From an uncultured Ilyobacter sp. (GTDB lineage Bacteria > Fusobacteriota > Fusobacteriia > Fusobacteriales > Fusobacteriaceae): a DNA stretch of 64,000 nucleotides. A program made the translations under genes and the position numbers. This document shows positions 17,699 to 27,932 of the stretch, piece after piece; positions within the stretch are counted from its first letter, which is position 1, and each line of letters starts with the position of its first letter. Location: assembly GCF_963668515.1 (NCBI RefSeq), contig NZ_OY764864.1, positions 62,001 through 126,000 on the forward strand. The letters run 5' to 3'. The notes beneath the pieces are model-generated. The model was not told the origin of the DNA. It saw only the letters and a program-made list of their open reading frames with translations, and searched no databases.

Positions 17699-20086
17699 AT
17701 GTTAATTTCACTAGATTGGTTAAAACAGTATGTGGACATAAAAGAAAACACAAAAGAACTTGAAAATACCCTTACCATGATAGGGCAAGAGGTAGAGGCT
17801 ATAGAGGTTCAGGGAGAAGACTTAGATAATGTAGTTGTGGGGCAGATAGTTGAATATGGAAGACACCCTGAAGCAGAAAAGCTGTCTCTCCTCAAGGTAG
17901 AAGTTGGAGAAGGGGAACCTCTTCAGATAGTATGTGGTGCACCTAATCATAAAAACGGAGATAAGGTAGTAGTAGCTAAATTAGGGGCTGTACTTCCTGG
18001 AGATTTTAAAATAAAAAAAGCCAAGGTAAGAGGAGTAGAGTCTTGCGGAATGCTTTGCTCTGAGGTGGAACTAGGTATAGGAGAAGATGGAGATGGAATA
18101 ATAATCCTTCCTGAGGAAGCACCTGTGGGACAGGAGTATAGAAAATATATTGGTCTTGATGATACAATATTTGAACTAGAAATAACACCAAACAGACCGG
18201 ACTGTCTTTCTCATATAGGTATAGCAAGAGAGGTAGCGGCTTATTATAAGAGAAAAGTAAAATACCCTAAGTATGAGATGGATGAGGTAATAGAACCTGT
18301 TTCTAGTCACATACACATAGATATAGAGGATAGGGAAAGATGTAAAAGATACTGTACGAGAATCCTAAAGGGAGTAAAAATACAGGAATCCCCTGAATGG
18401 CTCAAGAAAAGATTGAGGTCTATAGGTCTAAGACCTATAAATAATATAGTCGATATAACAAACTTTGTAATGTTTGAATACAATCACCCTATGCATGCCT
18501 TTGATCTAGATAAAATAGAGGGCAGTAAGATTATTGTAAGAGGGGCAAAAGCAGGGGAAAAGATAACAACTTTAGATGAAGAAGAGAGAGAGTTAAACAA
18601 CGGTGAGTTAGTGATTGCCGATGAAAAAAAACCTGTAGCCATAGCTGGGATAATGGGCGGACTAAATACAAAAGTTGATGAAGAGACAACTGATGTACTT
18701 TTGGAAGTGGCTTATTTTACACCTGAAAATATAAGAAAAACTTCTAAGTCACTGGGGCTTTCCTCTGATTCTTCCTATAGGTTTGAAAGAGGAATAGACA
18801 GAGAAAATTCTATAGAGGTAATAGACAGAGCCTCTAAGCTCATGAAAGAGATAGCCGGCGGAGAGATTCTGAGCGGAGTAGTGGAAAAATACGTAGAAAA
18901 ATATGAAAAAATAGAACTCACTCTCGATATAGACAAGCTTAATAAGTTTGTAGGTAAGGATATATCTGTGGAAACAGTGGGAGAGATATTAAGAAACCTT
19001 GGTCTTGAGATAAAGGATCTGATTGGGAAAATACTTACAGTTTGTCCTCCTAGCTACAGAAGTGATTTAGTTAGAACTGCAGATCTTTATGAAGAGGTCA
19101 TTAGGATGTATGGTTTTGAAAACATAGAGGATGTAATGCCTGAGACAAGCATAAAGGCCGGGGTAAAGGATCCGGAAACAGAGGCAGTGGACAAGGTTAA
19201 ACTTGTGCTGAAAGAGTTAGGGCTTCAAGAGGTTATAAATTACAGCTTTATACCGTCTGACGGAGTATCAAAACTAAAAATGAATGTAGAAACAATGGCA
19301 ATTAAAAACCCTATAAACGAAGATCTGGCAGTTATGAGACCTACGCTTATCTATGGTTTACTTTCAAATATAAGAGACAACTTCAACAGAAACCAGTTTG
19401 ACCTTAAATTCTTTGAAGTCTCAAGAACGTTCACACCTAGTGAAGAACTTGCCAAAGAAGAGGTAAAAATCGCTATGGCAGTATCGGGGAGAGCCGAAAA
19501 AGATTTATGGAACTCAAAACCTGAAGCTTATGATTTCTTTGATATAAAGGGTTATGTAGAGGGATTCCTTGAGTATATGGGAATAAACAGATTCCAACTT
19601 GCAAGAGCCAATAATCCTACTTTTCACCCAGGTAGGTCTGCAGAGATCAGAATGGGCAAAGATGTAATAGGAAGCTTCGGAGAGATACATCCAGATGTGG
19701 CTGAAGCTATGGATATAAAAAAAGAAAGAGCCTATGTAGCTGAATTGGATCTTGCGAAAATTCTAAAATACGGAAAGAGCAAAATCAAGTATGAAAGAAT
19801 TGTAAAATTTCCTGCAGTGACAAGAGATCTGGCAATTTTATTGGACGAAGATGTTCTTTTAGGAAATATGCTAGGGGATATCAAAAAGTCTTCTAAGATA
19901 ATAGAAAGTGTAGAGCTATTTGATGTTTATCAAGGAGATAAAGTAGAAAGTGGTAAAAAGTCTGCAGCAATAAGTGTGGTTATGAGAAAGCCTAGTGGAA
20001 CTCTAGAAGAGAAAGAGATAACAGAGGGAGTAGACAAAATACTTCAGACTATAAGAAAAAAATATAATGGTGAAATAAGACAGTAA
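17699..20086 (+). CDS. pheT: Phenylalanyl-tRNA synthetase beta subunit
   Basis: 795 residues, full length, from the ATG after TTGGAGGAAACG. Domain order: tRNA-binding OB fold (about 40-150, VVGQIVEYGRHPEAEKLSLLKV), B3/4 editing domain (about 210-390, with VAIAGIMGGL), B5 domain, catalytic-like core, and a C-terminal FDX-ACB anticodon-binding domain (FPAVTRDLAILLDED). Forms an operon with pheS. Confidence 0.97.
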   Translation: MLISLDWLKQYVDIKENTKELENTLTMIGQEVEAIEVQGEDLDNVVVGQIVEYGRHPEAEKLSLLKVEVGEGEPLQIVCGAPNHKNGDKVVVAKLGAVLPGDFKIKKAKVRGVESCGMLCSEVELGIGEDGDGIIILPEEAPVGQEYRKYIGLDDTIFELEITPNRPDCLSHIGIAREVAAYYKRKVKYPKYEMDEVIEPVSSHIHIDIEDRERCKRYCTRILKGVKIQESPEWLKKRLRSIGLRPINNIVDITNFVMFEYNHPMHAFDLDKIEGSKIIVRGAKAGEKITTLDEEERELNNGELVIADEKKPVAIAGIMGGLNTKVDEETTDVLLEVAYFTPENIRKTSKSLGLSSDSSYRFERGIDRENSIEVIDRASKLMKEIAGGEILSGVVEKYVEKYEKIELTLDIDKLNKFVGKDISVETVGEILRNLGLEIKDLIGKILTVCPPSYRSDLVRTADLYEEVIRMYGFENIEDVMPETSIKAGVKDPETEAVDKVKLVLKELGLQEVINYSFIPSDGVSKLKMNVETMAIKNPINEDLAVMRPTLIYGLLSNIRDNFNRNQFDLKFFEVSRTFTPSEELAKEEVKIAMAVSGRAEKDLWNSKPEAYDFFDIKGYVEGFLEYMGINRFQLARANNPTFHPGRSAEIRMGKDVIGSFGEIHPDVAEAMDIKKERAYVAELDLAKILKYGKSKIKYERIVKFPAVTRDLAILLDEDVLLGNMLGDIKKSSKIIESVELFDVYQGDKVESGKKSAAISVVMRKPSGTLEEKEITEGVDKILQTIRKKYNGEIRQ

Positions 20087-20088
20087 AA

Positions 20089-20119
20089 TAAAAATAGCGG
20101 CTTTTTGCCGCTATTTTTA
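20089..20119 (+). terminator. Terminator of pheST
   Basis: AAAATAGCGGC-TTTTT-GCCGCTATTTTTATT, a strong stem and T-rich tail right after the pheT stop. Confidence 0.85.
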
Positions 20120-20219
20120 TTGGCTTTATTTAAAATAATTATATCCTAGTAAAAAGAGTATTTTTAAAATTGAAAATTATATTATTCAAGGTCATTATTG
20201 TAAGACAGGGGGTTAAAAA

Positions 20220-21434
20220 ATGAAAAGAAATTTTTTATTATTGTCCATGTACATAATTTTCAGCTTTATTTCCTATGGACAGGAGGCAAAGATAAGCTAC
20301 AACGGAGTTAATTTTCATAAAAAAAATGGAGATAAAAATGAATTTAGAGGGGTGTGGGTTGCCAGTGTCGCCAACTTGAACTGGCCAAAGAAGAGATCAC
20401 TTCCTCCCAGAGAGCAGCGAAAAGATTTTAAAGAGATACTAAAAGAGATAAAAATAATGAATATGAATGCCATAATCATGCAGGTAAGACCGTCAGGAGA
20501 TGCCATATACAGGTCTAAAAATGCTCCCTGGTCAAGGTATATAACAGGAACACAGGGAAAATATCCTGGATATGATCCCCTTAAATTTATGATAGCAACA
20601 AGCCATAAAATGGGAATAGAGTTCCATGCCTGGTTTAACCCCTATAGAATAGCACTTAATGACGAGGAGTTTGAAACCCTCAGTCATGACAATTTTGCAG
20701 TTAAAAACCCTGAAACTGTGATAAAATACGGAAAAAAATACTATCTTGACCCGGGGATTCCCAAGGTGAGAAAACACTTAATCGAGGTAATATTAGAAGT
20801 GGTTGACAATTATGATATTGACGCTGTACACATAGATGATTATTTTTATCCGTATACAATTGAAGGACTTGATTTTCCGGACATGGAAAGCTATAAGACC
20901 TATGGAGGAGATTTTTCTGAAATCAAGGAATGGAGAAGGGAAAATGTAAATAAATTTATAGAGGAGCTTCACAGGGAGATAAAAAAAAGAGAAAAAAATG
21001 TGAAGTTTGGGATAAGCCCCTTTGGAGTATGGAGAAACAACAAAGATGATGCCAGAGGTTCTGAGACAGCAGCTTTTCAGACAAGTTATGACAATCTATA
21101 TGCCGATGTGCTGAAGTGGATAGATATGGGATGGATTGACTATGTGATACCTCAGGTATACTGGAATTTTGGATTTGCTCCTGCCCCTTATGAAAAACTT
21201 GTGGACTGGTGGTCAAGGGAAACTTCCGGTAAAAAAGTTAAGCTTTATATAGGCCAGGGAGCTTATAAAGTCGGAAAAGAAAACTGGGAAAACCCAGATG
21301 AGCTCATAAATCAGATTTACTATAATAGGAGTAGGGGTATAGAGGGAAGTGCTTTTTTTGATATAAAATCCTTATTGGAAAATCCATACAATCTTAAAGA
21401 TAGGTTAAAAATAGACGTTTTCAGAGAAAATTAA
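20220..21434 (+). CDS. Secreted GHL10/DUF187-type glycoside hydrolase
   Basis: 404 residues with an N-terminal signal peptide (MKRNFLLLSMYIIFSFISYG). The mature protein matches the family-10-like glycosylhydrolase group (YddW/DUF187): EFRGVWVASVANLNWP, MNAIIMQVRPSGDAIYRS, HAWFNPYRI, AVHIDDYFYPY and IDYVIPQVYWNFG. Family members act outside the cytoplasm on glycan, possibly peptidoglycan-linked; the substrate is not certain. Single-gene unit preceded by GGGGG ribosome-binding site. Confidence 0.85.
   Translation: MKRNFLLLSMYIIFSFISYGQEAKISYNGVNFHKKNGDKNEFRGVWVASVANLNWPKKRSLPPREQRKDFKEILKEIKIMNMNAIIMQVRPSGDAIYRSKNAPWSRYITGTQGKYPGYDPLKFMIATSHKMGIEFHAWFNPYRIALNDEEFETLSHDNFAVKNPETVIKYGKKYYLDPGIPKVRKHLIEVILEVVDNYDIDAVHIDDYFYPYTIEGLDFPDMESYKTYGGDFSEIKEWRRENVNKFIEELHREIKKREKNVKFGISPFGVWRNNKDDARGSETAAFQTSYDNLYADVLKWIDMGWIDYVIPQVYWNFGFAPAPYEKLVDWWSRETSGKKVKLYIGQGAYKVGKENWENPDELINQIYYNRSRGIEGSAFFDIKSLLENPYNLKDRLKIDVFREN
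20235..20254 (+). repeat. Iteron-like word inside signal-peptide codons
   Basis: TTATTATTGTCCATGTACAT, 17/20 matches to the origin word and 19/20 to the copy at 14808. It encodes LLLSMYI in the signal peptide of the hydrolase, in the same frame as the other copy. Confidence 0.6.
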
Positions 21435-21587
21435 TCTCTATATTTTTAAAATTTCAAAAAACTAAAAAAATAGACAAAAAAAATTTAAAATGCTACTATT
21501 AAAAACAAATAAAGTATAAAAAAATGAAAAAAAATAAATTATATTGAAAAAATAGTTTTTATATTTTTCTGAAAAAAGGGAGAAAAT

Positions 21588-22796
21588 ATGGATTCTTTAA
21601 AAGAGCTTTTTAAAATTGGAAACGGACCTTCAAGTTCACACACCATGGGGCCAGAAAGAGCGGCAAAAAAATTTAAGGCTGACAGTCCAGATGCCTGTAG
21701 CTACAGAGTAGAGCTCTACGGATCACTTGCAGCAACTGGAAAGGGACACCTCACAGACTGGATAATAATTGAAACCTTAAAGCCAAGGGAAACAGAAATT
21801 TTGTGGAAACCAGAGGTGAGCTATGAATATCATACAAATGGTATGAAGTTTTTTGCTTTAGATTCCGAGGGAAATATATTGAAAGAGTGGCTGGTTTTTT
21901 CTGTAGGAGGCGGAACCATCATGGAAGACGGTCAGGCAAGACAAGGTGGATCTAGTGTGTATCCTCTGGGAAAAATGACTGAAATCATGGAATGGTGCAG
22001 CAAAAATAGAAAAGAACTCTGGGAATATGTGGAGGAGATGGAGGGAAACTCTACATGGCCTTTCCTTGAAAAAATATGGGAAGCGATGGAAAGCTGTATA
22101 AAAACAGGAATCAATAAAAGCGGTGTACTTCCAGGAACCCTGAAATATCCAAGAAAGGCGCAATCTTTTTACAGAAAAGCCAGAAGGGATAACTCAAGAA
22201 ACGGCTTTATAGGAAAAATATTTGCATACACCCTTGCTGTATCAGAAGAAAATGGCGGTGGTGGAAGGGTAGTAACTGCTCCTACCTGTGGGGCTTCTGG
22301 AGTAATACCGGGACTTTTATATGCCCTTAAAGAGGAGTATAATCTTTCAGAGGATGAAGTTTTGAAGGGGCTTGCAATTGCAGGACTCATAGGAAATATA
22401 ATAAAAGAAAATGCCACCATATCAGGAGCCGAAGGTGGGTGCCAGGCAGAGGTAGGAGCGGCTTGCTCTATGGCAGCTGCTATGTCTACTTTTTTGCTAG
22501 GAGGCTCCCTGAAACAGATAGAGTATTCTGCAGAGATAGCTCTAGAACACCATCTAGGATTGACGTGTGATCCTGTTGCTGGGTATGTACAGATACCATG
22601 TATAGAAAGAAATGCCGCGGCGGCAGTGAGGGCCCTTGATGCTGCCAACTACTCCCTCTATACAGACGGTCAGCATTCAGTATCCTTCGATCGGGTTGTC
22701 CTTACCATGAAAGAGACAGGAAGAGACCTAAAGTGCGAATACAAGGAAACCTCCCTAGGTGGTCTGGCAAAATTTAATTTTGATGCAGAGTGTTAA
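21588..22796 (+). CDS. L-serine ammonia-lyase, iron-sulfur-dependent
   Basis: 402 residues. The N-terminal SSSHTMGPERAA is the phosphate/serine-binding beta-domain motif. The catalytic alpha domain has APTCGASGVIPG, SGAEGGCQAEVG and CDPVAGYVQIPCIERN, whose cysteines hold the [4Fe-4S] cluster. The enzyme deaminates L-serine to pyruvate and ammonia. The single-chain form fuses beta and alpha domains. Monocistronic, with its own terminator; fits an amino-acid fermenter. Confidence 0.93.
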   Translation: MDSLKELFKIGNGPSSSHTMGPERAAKKFKADSPDACSYRVELYGSLAATGKGHLTDWIIIETLKPRETEILWKPEVSYEYHTNGMKFFALDSEGNILKEWLVFSVGGGTIMEDGQARQGGSSVYPLGKMTEIMEWCSKNRKELWEYVEEMEGNSTWPFLEKIWEAMESCIKTGINKSGVLPGTLKYPRKAQSFYRKARRDNSRNGFIGKIFAYTLAVSEENGGGGRVVTAPTCGASGVIPGLLYALKEEYNLSEDEVLKGLAIAGLIGNIIKENATISGAEGGCQAEVGAACSMAAAMSTFLLGGSLKQIEYSAEIALEHHLGLTCDPVAGYVQIPCIERNAAAAVRALDAANYSLYTDGQHSVSFDRVVLTMKETGRDLKCEYKETSLGGLAKFNFDAEC

Positions 22797-22798
22797 TT

Positions 22799-22830
22799 GG
22801 ACCGGTTTTCTCCGGTCCTTTTATTTTATA
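22799..22830 (+). terminator. Terminator of the serine dehydratase gene
   Basis: GGACCGG-TTTTCT-CCGGTCC followed by TTTTATTTTA. Confidence 0.85.
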
Positions 22831-22958
22831 TTTTTTCCATAAAAAACAGATATTTTCGAGAGAAATTTTGGATTATCTGAGATTATTAAAATTGAAACTT
22901 CATTTTTTTTAGGATTTTATGTATAATTTAAAGGATAAATATAATTTTGGAGGTAGAG

Positions 22959-23528
22959 ATGAAGCTTATTGTTGGACTGGGGAATCCCGGTGAAAAGTAT
23001 AGTAAGACAAGACATAACATAGGTTTTGAAGTGATAGATATGTTGGCCGAAGATCTTAAAATATTGGGCTTTAGAGAAAAGTTTCAAGGTTTGATAGGGG
23101 AGACAACGGTGAAAGATGAGAAGGTATTTCTTTTAAAGCCTCAGACTTTTATGAATCTCAGCGGAAATTCAATAAATGAGGTCATAAAATTTTATAAAAT
23201 AGACCCTGAAGAGGATCTCATAGTAATATACGATGATATGGACTTGGATCTAGGAAAACTTAAAATAAAAATAAAAGGAAGTCCAGCAGGACACAACGGT
23301 ATAAAATCGATAATATCACATATAGGGGAAAATTTTATAAGATTAAAATGTGGCATAGGGAAGGCAAAATCCAGAGAAGAGACGGTAAATTTCGTACTTG
23401 GAAGATTTTCCAAAGAGGAATCAACTGAGGTGGAGCCTATGATCGAAAACGCATCTAAAGCGGCACAGGCACTTATTACTGCAAAAGATATAAGCAGAGT
23501 TATGCAGAAATACAATAAAAAGAAGTAA
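22959..23528 (+). CDS. pth: Peptidyl-tRNA hydrolase
   Basis: 189 residues from the ATG after TTGGAGGTAGAG. Hallmarks of the bacterial Pth1 family: GLGNPGEKYSKTRHNIGF with the catalytic His, LLKPQTFMNLSGNS, VIYDDMDLDLGKLKIK and GSPAGHNGIKSI. Releases tRNA from peptidyl-tRNA that dropped off the ribosome. Apparently a single-gene unit; GTAAAAATT-AATTTTTAC follows the stop as a weak hairpin. Confidence 0.96.
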   Translation: MKLIVGLGNPGEKYSKTRHNIGFEVIDMLAEDLKILGFREKFQGLIGETTVKDEKVFLLKPQTFMNLSGNSINEVIKFYKIDPEEDLIVIYDDMDLDLGKLKIKIKGSPAGHNGIKSIISHIGENFIRLKCGIGKAKSREETVNFVLGRFSKEESTEVEPMIENASKAAQALITAKDISRVMQKYNKKK

Positions 23529-23943
23529 AAATTTAATTTTTACGAAAAAAACACGTCAAAATCTTCCCGTAATATTATAAAGCTGATCTCTGCAAAGGAA
23601 AATATGCAAGATGCTCTCAGATTGTAAAAAATTCTAATGCCTTGGAATATTTTGTTTTATAAATGAAAAAAATAATTTTAGTATGTTTAATTGATAATGT
23701 AAATAAACTGTAAGAAGATGCAAGTGTAGCGAATAACAACATTTCGAACAAAAACAGTTCTAAAAATTTTAAAAAAAGTATTTTCATTTTTCTCTGAGAA
23801 AATAAAAATGAAACAATCTAAAAAAGAATATAGGTAGTATGGGAATGGAGAAACTACATGATTGCAGTATCGTTGTGATGCCCGACTTTTTGTAGTTTTT
23901 TTTATTTGGAAAAATACGGATAAAAAAAAGAAGGAGTGATAAA
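23529..23943. other. Intergenic region between pth and glpF remnant
   Basis: 415 AT-rich bases without a convincing ORF. They contain a TTTCATTTTT/AAAAATGAAA inverted repeat (23782-23813) and, at the right end, the leader hairpin described separately. Confidence 0.6.
23851..23905 (+). promoter_or_regulatory. Leader hairpin upstream of glpF remnant
   Basis: AAACTACA (23851-23858) can pair with TGTAGTTT (23891-23898), followed by eight T residues in all, 39 bases before the glpF start. This is the shape of a leader terminator. In Bacillus glpFK is controlled by GlpP antitermination in such a leader, so a similar control is a reasonable inference, now serving only decayed genes. Confidence 0.45.
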
Positions 23944-24649
23944 ATGGGAGTTTATTTGTCAGAGTTTATAGGTACGATGATTCTGATATTCCTCGGTAAC
24001 GGCGTAGTTGCAAATGTGGTTCTAAGCAAGAGTAACAACAGTGGCTGTGGCAGTATATGTAACTGGATGGGGAAGTGGAGCTCACATCAATCCCGAAGTG
24101 ACAATGGCACTTGCAACTATAGGTGCCTTTGACTGGGGAATGGTTCCTGGATATATACTGGCTCAGGTAGCCGGGGGATTTACTGGAGGAGTACTTGTAT
24201 ATCGTGCATATAAACAGCATTATGATGAAACAGAGGATGCAGACGGTAAACTTGCTACTTTATCTACAGGTCCTGCAATAAGCGGAGCTAAGTGGAATGC
24301 AACAACTGAGATAATAGGTGCGGCTACGCTGGTTATGGGAGTACTAGGAATAACAAATGGAAATAACAACGTAGGACCTATGGCGGCCCTGCTTGTAGGT
24401 ATACTTGTTTGATCACTTGGTCTAAATCTTGGAGGATCCACTGGATATGCCATAAATCCAGGAAGAGATTTGGGACCTAGAATAGCTCACGCTTTACTTC
24501 AAAAGGAAAGAGAGACTCTGACTGGGCTTATGCATGGATTCCAGTAGTGGCTCCTATTGTAGGAGGAATTATAGGGGCACAGATATATATTTTCTGCCTA
24601 AGTGTTTGGACCTAATAAAAATGAAAATACGGTTGATTATTTGAATTAA
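23944..24649 (+). pseudogene. glpF: Glycerol facilitator GlpF, decayed
   Basis: The pieces are clearly one aquaglyceroporin: VYLSEFIGTMILIFLGNGVV, then AHINPEVTMALATIGAFDWG, then [20 protein letters not shown], and finally VFGPNKNENTVDYLN. They lie in different frames. Lesions: a frameshift or small deletion near 24035, an in-frame TGA at 24411 where Trp is expected, a frameshift near 24500, and another near 24598. Both NPA motifs are altered (NPE and NPG). Not expected to make a channel. Confidence 0.88.
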
Positions 24650-24690
24650 TTTGACAATCTAGGAACTAAAAATTATGGGAGGTCAATTAA

Positions 24691-25290
<600 letters not shown>

Positions 25291-25292
25291 AG

Positions 25293-25345
25293 CCAAGTAA
25301 CCAGGGGATTTTTAGTGTCTCCTGTTTACTTGGTCTTTTAAATTT
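25293..25345 (+). terminator. Terminator after the glpK remnant
   Basis: CCAAGTAA.CCAGG pairs with CCTGTTTACTTGG, followed by TCTTTTAAATTTTTTT; probably the original terminator of glpFK, retained although the end of glpK is gone. Confidence 0.7.
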
Positions 25346-25540
25346 TTTTAATTTTTTTTGAACTAAATAAAAAAATAACATTCTATTTTTGAATTCTTTT
25401 AAATTTTTTTAATTTTTAATTTTCAAAAAGTTTATTTTTACAGATTAATTGAGGTATAGTTAACTTGGGGATATTTTAAATTAAACTTACGAAAAATAAA
25501 CTTATATTAAACAAAGTGTAAAAATTCACAGTGTAAAATA

Positions 25541-25569
25541 TTGTTTATTTGTAAAGTATGTGCTAAAAT
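25541..25569 (+). promoter_or_regulatory. Candidate promoter of the rnf operon
   Basis: TTGTTT and TAAAAT with a 17-bp spacer, about 100 bases upstream of rnfC. The surrounding 320-base gap (25346-25667) is AT-rich, holds two copies of TTTTAAATTTTTTTAATTTTT and no ORF. Confidence 0.5.
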
Positions 25570-25667
25570 ATTAGGAAAACAGAACATTTTTTTTGTTTAA
25601 ACTTAATTATTGTTTATTAAAACTTTTACATATACTTAACATTATTTTTTATTAAAGGGGTGTATTT

Positions 25668-26978
25668 ATGAAACTGTTTACTTTCAGAGGGGGGGTTCAT
25701 CCACCTGAAAATAAAGCTCAGACAGAAAATAAGGAAATTGAAGTATTTCCTGTATCCAAGATACTGTATGTACCGATGCTTCAGCATATAGGAGCACCAT
25801 TAGAGCCAAATGTAAAAGTAGGGGACAGGGTATTGAAGGGTCAGAAGATAGCTGATTCTGAGGCTTTTGTGTCTTCACCGGTACATTCTCCAGTGAGTGG
25901 AGTAGTAAAAAAAATAGAAGTTATGCCCTTCCCACTAAGTGGAAAGGTAAAAACTGTAGTGATCGAAAACGATGAAAAAGAAGAATGGGCAGAACTTACA
26001 AAGATACAAGACTGGGAAAAAGCCACTAAAGAAGAACTTCTAGCAATGGTAAGAGAAAAAGGTATAGTAGGGGTAGGAGGAGCTTGTTTCCCTACACACA
26101 TAAAATTGAATCCTCCAAAAGATGTGGCCATAGATGTGTTACTTCTAAATGGTGCAGAGTGTGAGCCGTATCTAAATTCAGACAACAGACTTATGATTGA
26201 GGAACCTCATAGGATAGTAGAAGGAATCAAAATCATAAACAAGATTCTCGGAATAAGCAGAGCGGTCATCGGTATAGAGGACAATAAAACAGAGGCTATA
26301 GAAAAGATGAAGAAAGCCTGTGAGGGAACTGGTATAGAGGTGGCAATGCTGAAAACACAATATCCTCAAGGTGGAGAAAAACAGCTTATAAAGGCTGTTT
26401 TAGACAGAGATGTGCCTTCTGGAGGTCTTCCTTCTGCAGTAGGTGTTGTGGTTCAGAATACTGGAACTGCCGGAGCAATTTATGAGGGATTGGTCGAAGG
26501 GAAACCTCTTATCGAAAAAATAGTTACAGTTTCTGGTAAGGCTGTAGAAAGACCTGCAAACCTCAAGGTAAGAATAGGAACAATGTTTTCAGAAATTTTA
26601 GACTATGCTGGAACCAACAGAGAATCTATGGATAAGTTAGTCATGGGGGGACCTATGATGGGAATGGCCCAGCACACAGAAAATGTTCCTGTGGTAAAGG
26701 GTACTTCGGGGCTCCTGGGTCTAACAAAAGAGGAAACAAATCCTTATAAACCTAAGTCATGTATAGTATGTGGAAAATGTATCAAGGCATGTCCTGTAAA
26801 CCTTCTTCCAAATATGTATGCAAAATTGGCAAGGTTTAAACAGTGGGAAGAGATGGGGAAAAATCATCTTATGGACTGCATAGAGTGTGGATCATGTTCA
26901 TATATCTGTCCTGCAAACAGACCATTAACTGAGGCTATAAAAATTGGAAAAGCTAAACTTAGAACAATGAAAAAGTAG
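25668..26978 (+). CDS. rnfC: Rnf complex subunit RnfC
   Basis: 436 residues. RnfC is the peripheral subunit that binds NADH and FMN and exchanges electrons with the ferredoxin side. It begins with FRGGVHPPENK, has the NADH/FMN-binding region (VGVGGACFPTHIKL, LLNGAECEPYL) and two C-terminal 4Fe-4S motifs (CIVCGKCIKACPVNLLP and CIECGSCSYICPANRP). First gene of rnfCDGEAB; the next gene starts 18 nt later after AGGAGG. Confidence 0.96.
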   Translation: MKLFTFRGGVHPPENKAQTENKEIEVFPVSKILYVPMLQHIGAPLEPNVKVGDRVLKGQKIADSEAFVSSPVHSPVSGVVKKIEVMPFPLSGKVKTVVIENDEKEEWAELTKIQDWEKATKEELLAMVREKGIVGVGGACFPTHIKLNPPKDVAIDVLLLNGAECEPYLNSDNRLMIEEPHRIVEGIKIINKILGISRAVIGIEDNKTEAIEKMKKACEGTGIEVAMLKTQYPQGGEKQLIKAVLDRDVPSGGLPSAVGVVVQNTGTAGAIYEGLVEGKPLIEKIVTVSGKAVERPANLKVRIGTMFSEILDYAGTNRESMDKLVMGGPMMGMAQHTENVPVVKGTSGLLGLTKEETNPYKPKSCIVCGKCIKACPVNLLPNMYAKLARFKQWEEMGKNHLMDCIECGSCSYICPANRPLTEAIKIGKAKLRTMKK

Positions 26979-26996
26979 TAATCAGGAGGAGAAAAC

Positions 26997-27932
26997 GTGG
27001 AAAAGATTTTGAAAATGGGTCCTTCGCCACATATAAGAACCAAGGAGAGAGTAGAAGATGTAATGTATGATGTGGTAATAGCGCTCGTACCGGCTCTTCT
27101 CATGGCAATATATGTTTTTGGAATGAGGGCATTGACAGTAACGGTAACAGCAGTTCTTTCTTGCATGGTCACAGAATGGATCTGTCAGAAGGTAATGAAG
27201 CAGGAGACAGCCATATTTGACGGAAGTGCAATTATCACAGGAATTTTATATGCATTTGTGATTCCTGCCTTTATGCCGATCCCCTACATTATAGTAGGGT
27301 CAGTGGTTTCTATAGCACTGGGTAAAATGGTTTTCGGAGGACTAGGACACAATATATTTAATCCAGCTCTTGTTGGGAGAGCTTTTGTCCAGGCATCTTG
27401 GCCTGTGGCAATAACAAGTTTTTATTATGACGGAAATGCAGGGGCCACTGTTCTAGATGCAATGAAGAGAGGTCTAGATCTGGATACGTCTCTTTTGCAA
27501 GTTGGAAATCCTTATGTCCAAGCACTTATAGGAAGAATGGGTGGGTGTCTAGGTGAGACATCGGCAATAGCCATCCTTATAGGGGGAATTTATCTCATCA
27601 AGAAAAAGCAAGTTGACTGGAAAGTACCGACAATAATAATCGGAACAGTATTTATTCTCACTGCATTAGCAGGAGCCAATCCAGTTCTTCACATACTTTC
27701 AGGTGGACTTTTCTTAGGAGCTTTTTTCATGGCTACCGACATGGTTACAAGCCCTTATACAGAAAAAGGTAAGATTTATTACGCTATCGGGATAGGGATA
27801 CTTATATCTGCAATTAGATTAAAAGGTGGATATCCTGAAGGAACGGCATTTGCAATACTTATTATGAATGGAGTTGTTCCAATTATAAATAGGTATACTG
27901 CTCCGAAAAAATTCGGGGAGGTGGCAAAATAA
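26997..27932 (+). CDS. rnfD: Rnf complex subunit RnfD
   Basis: 311-residue integral membrane subunit with about nine hydrophobic segments and a GTG start. The covalent-FMN attachment threonine is in a GETSAIA-type motif (GCLGETSAIAILIGG). Part of the ion-translocating core. Its TAA overlaps the rnfG ATG. Confidence 0.95.
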   Translation: MEKILKMGPSPHIRTKERVEDVMYDVVIALVPALLMAIYVFGMRALTVTVTAVLSCMVTEWICQKVMKQETAIFDGSAIITGILYAFVIPAFMPIPYIIVGSVVSIALGKMVFGGLGHNIFNPALVGRAFVQASWPVAITSFYYDGNAGATVLDAMKRGLDLDTSLLQVGNPYVQALIGRMGGCLGETSAIAILIGGIYLIKKKQVDWKVPTIIIGTVFILTALAGANPVLHILSGGLFLGAFFMATDMVTSPYTEKGKIYYAIGIGILISAIRLKGGYPEGTAFAILIMNGVVPIINRYTAPKKFGEVAK

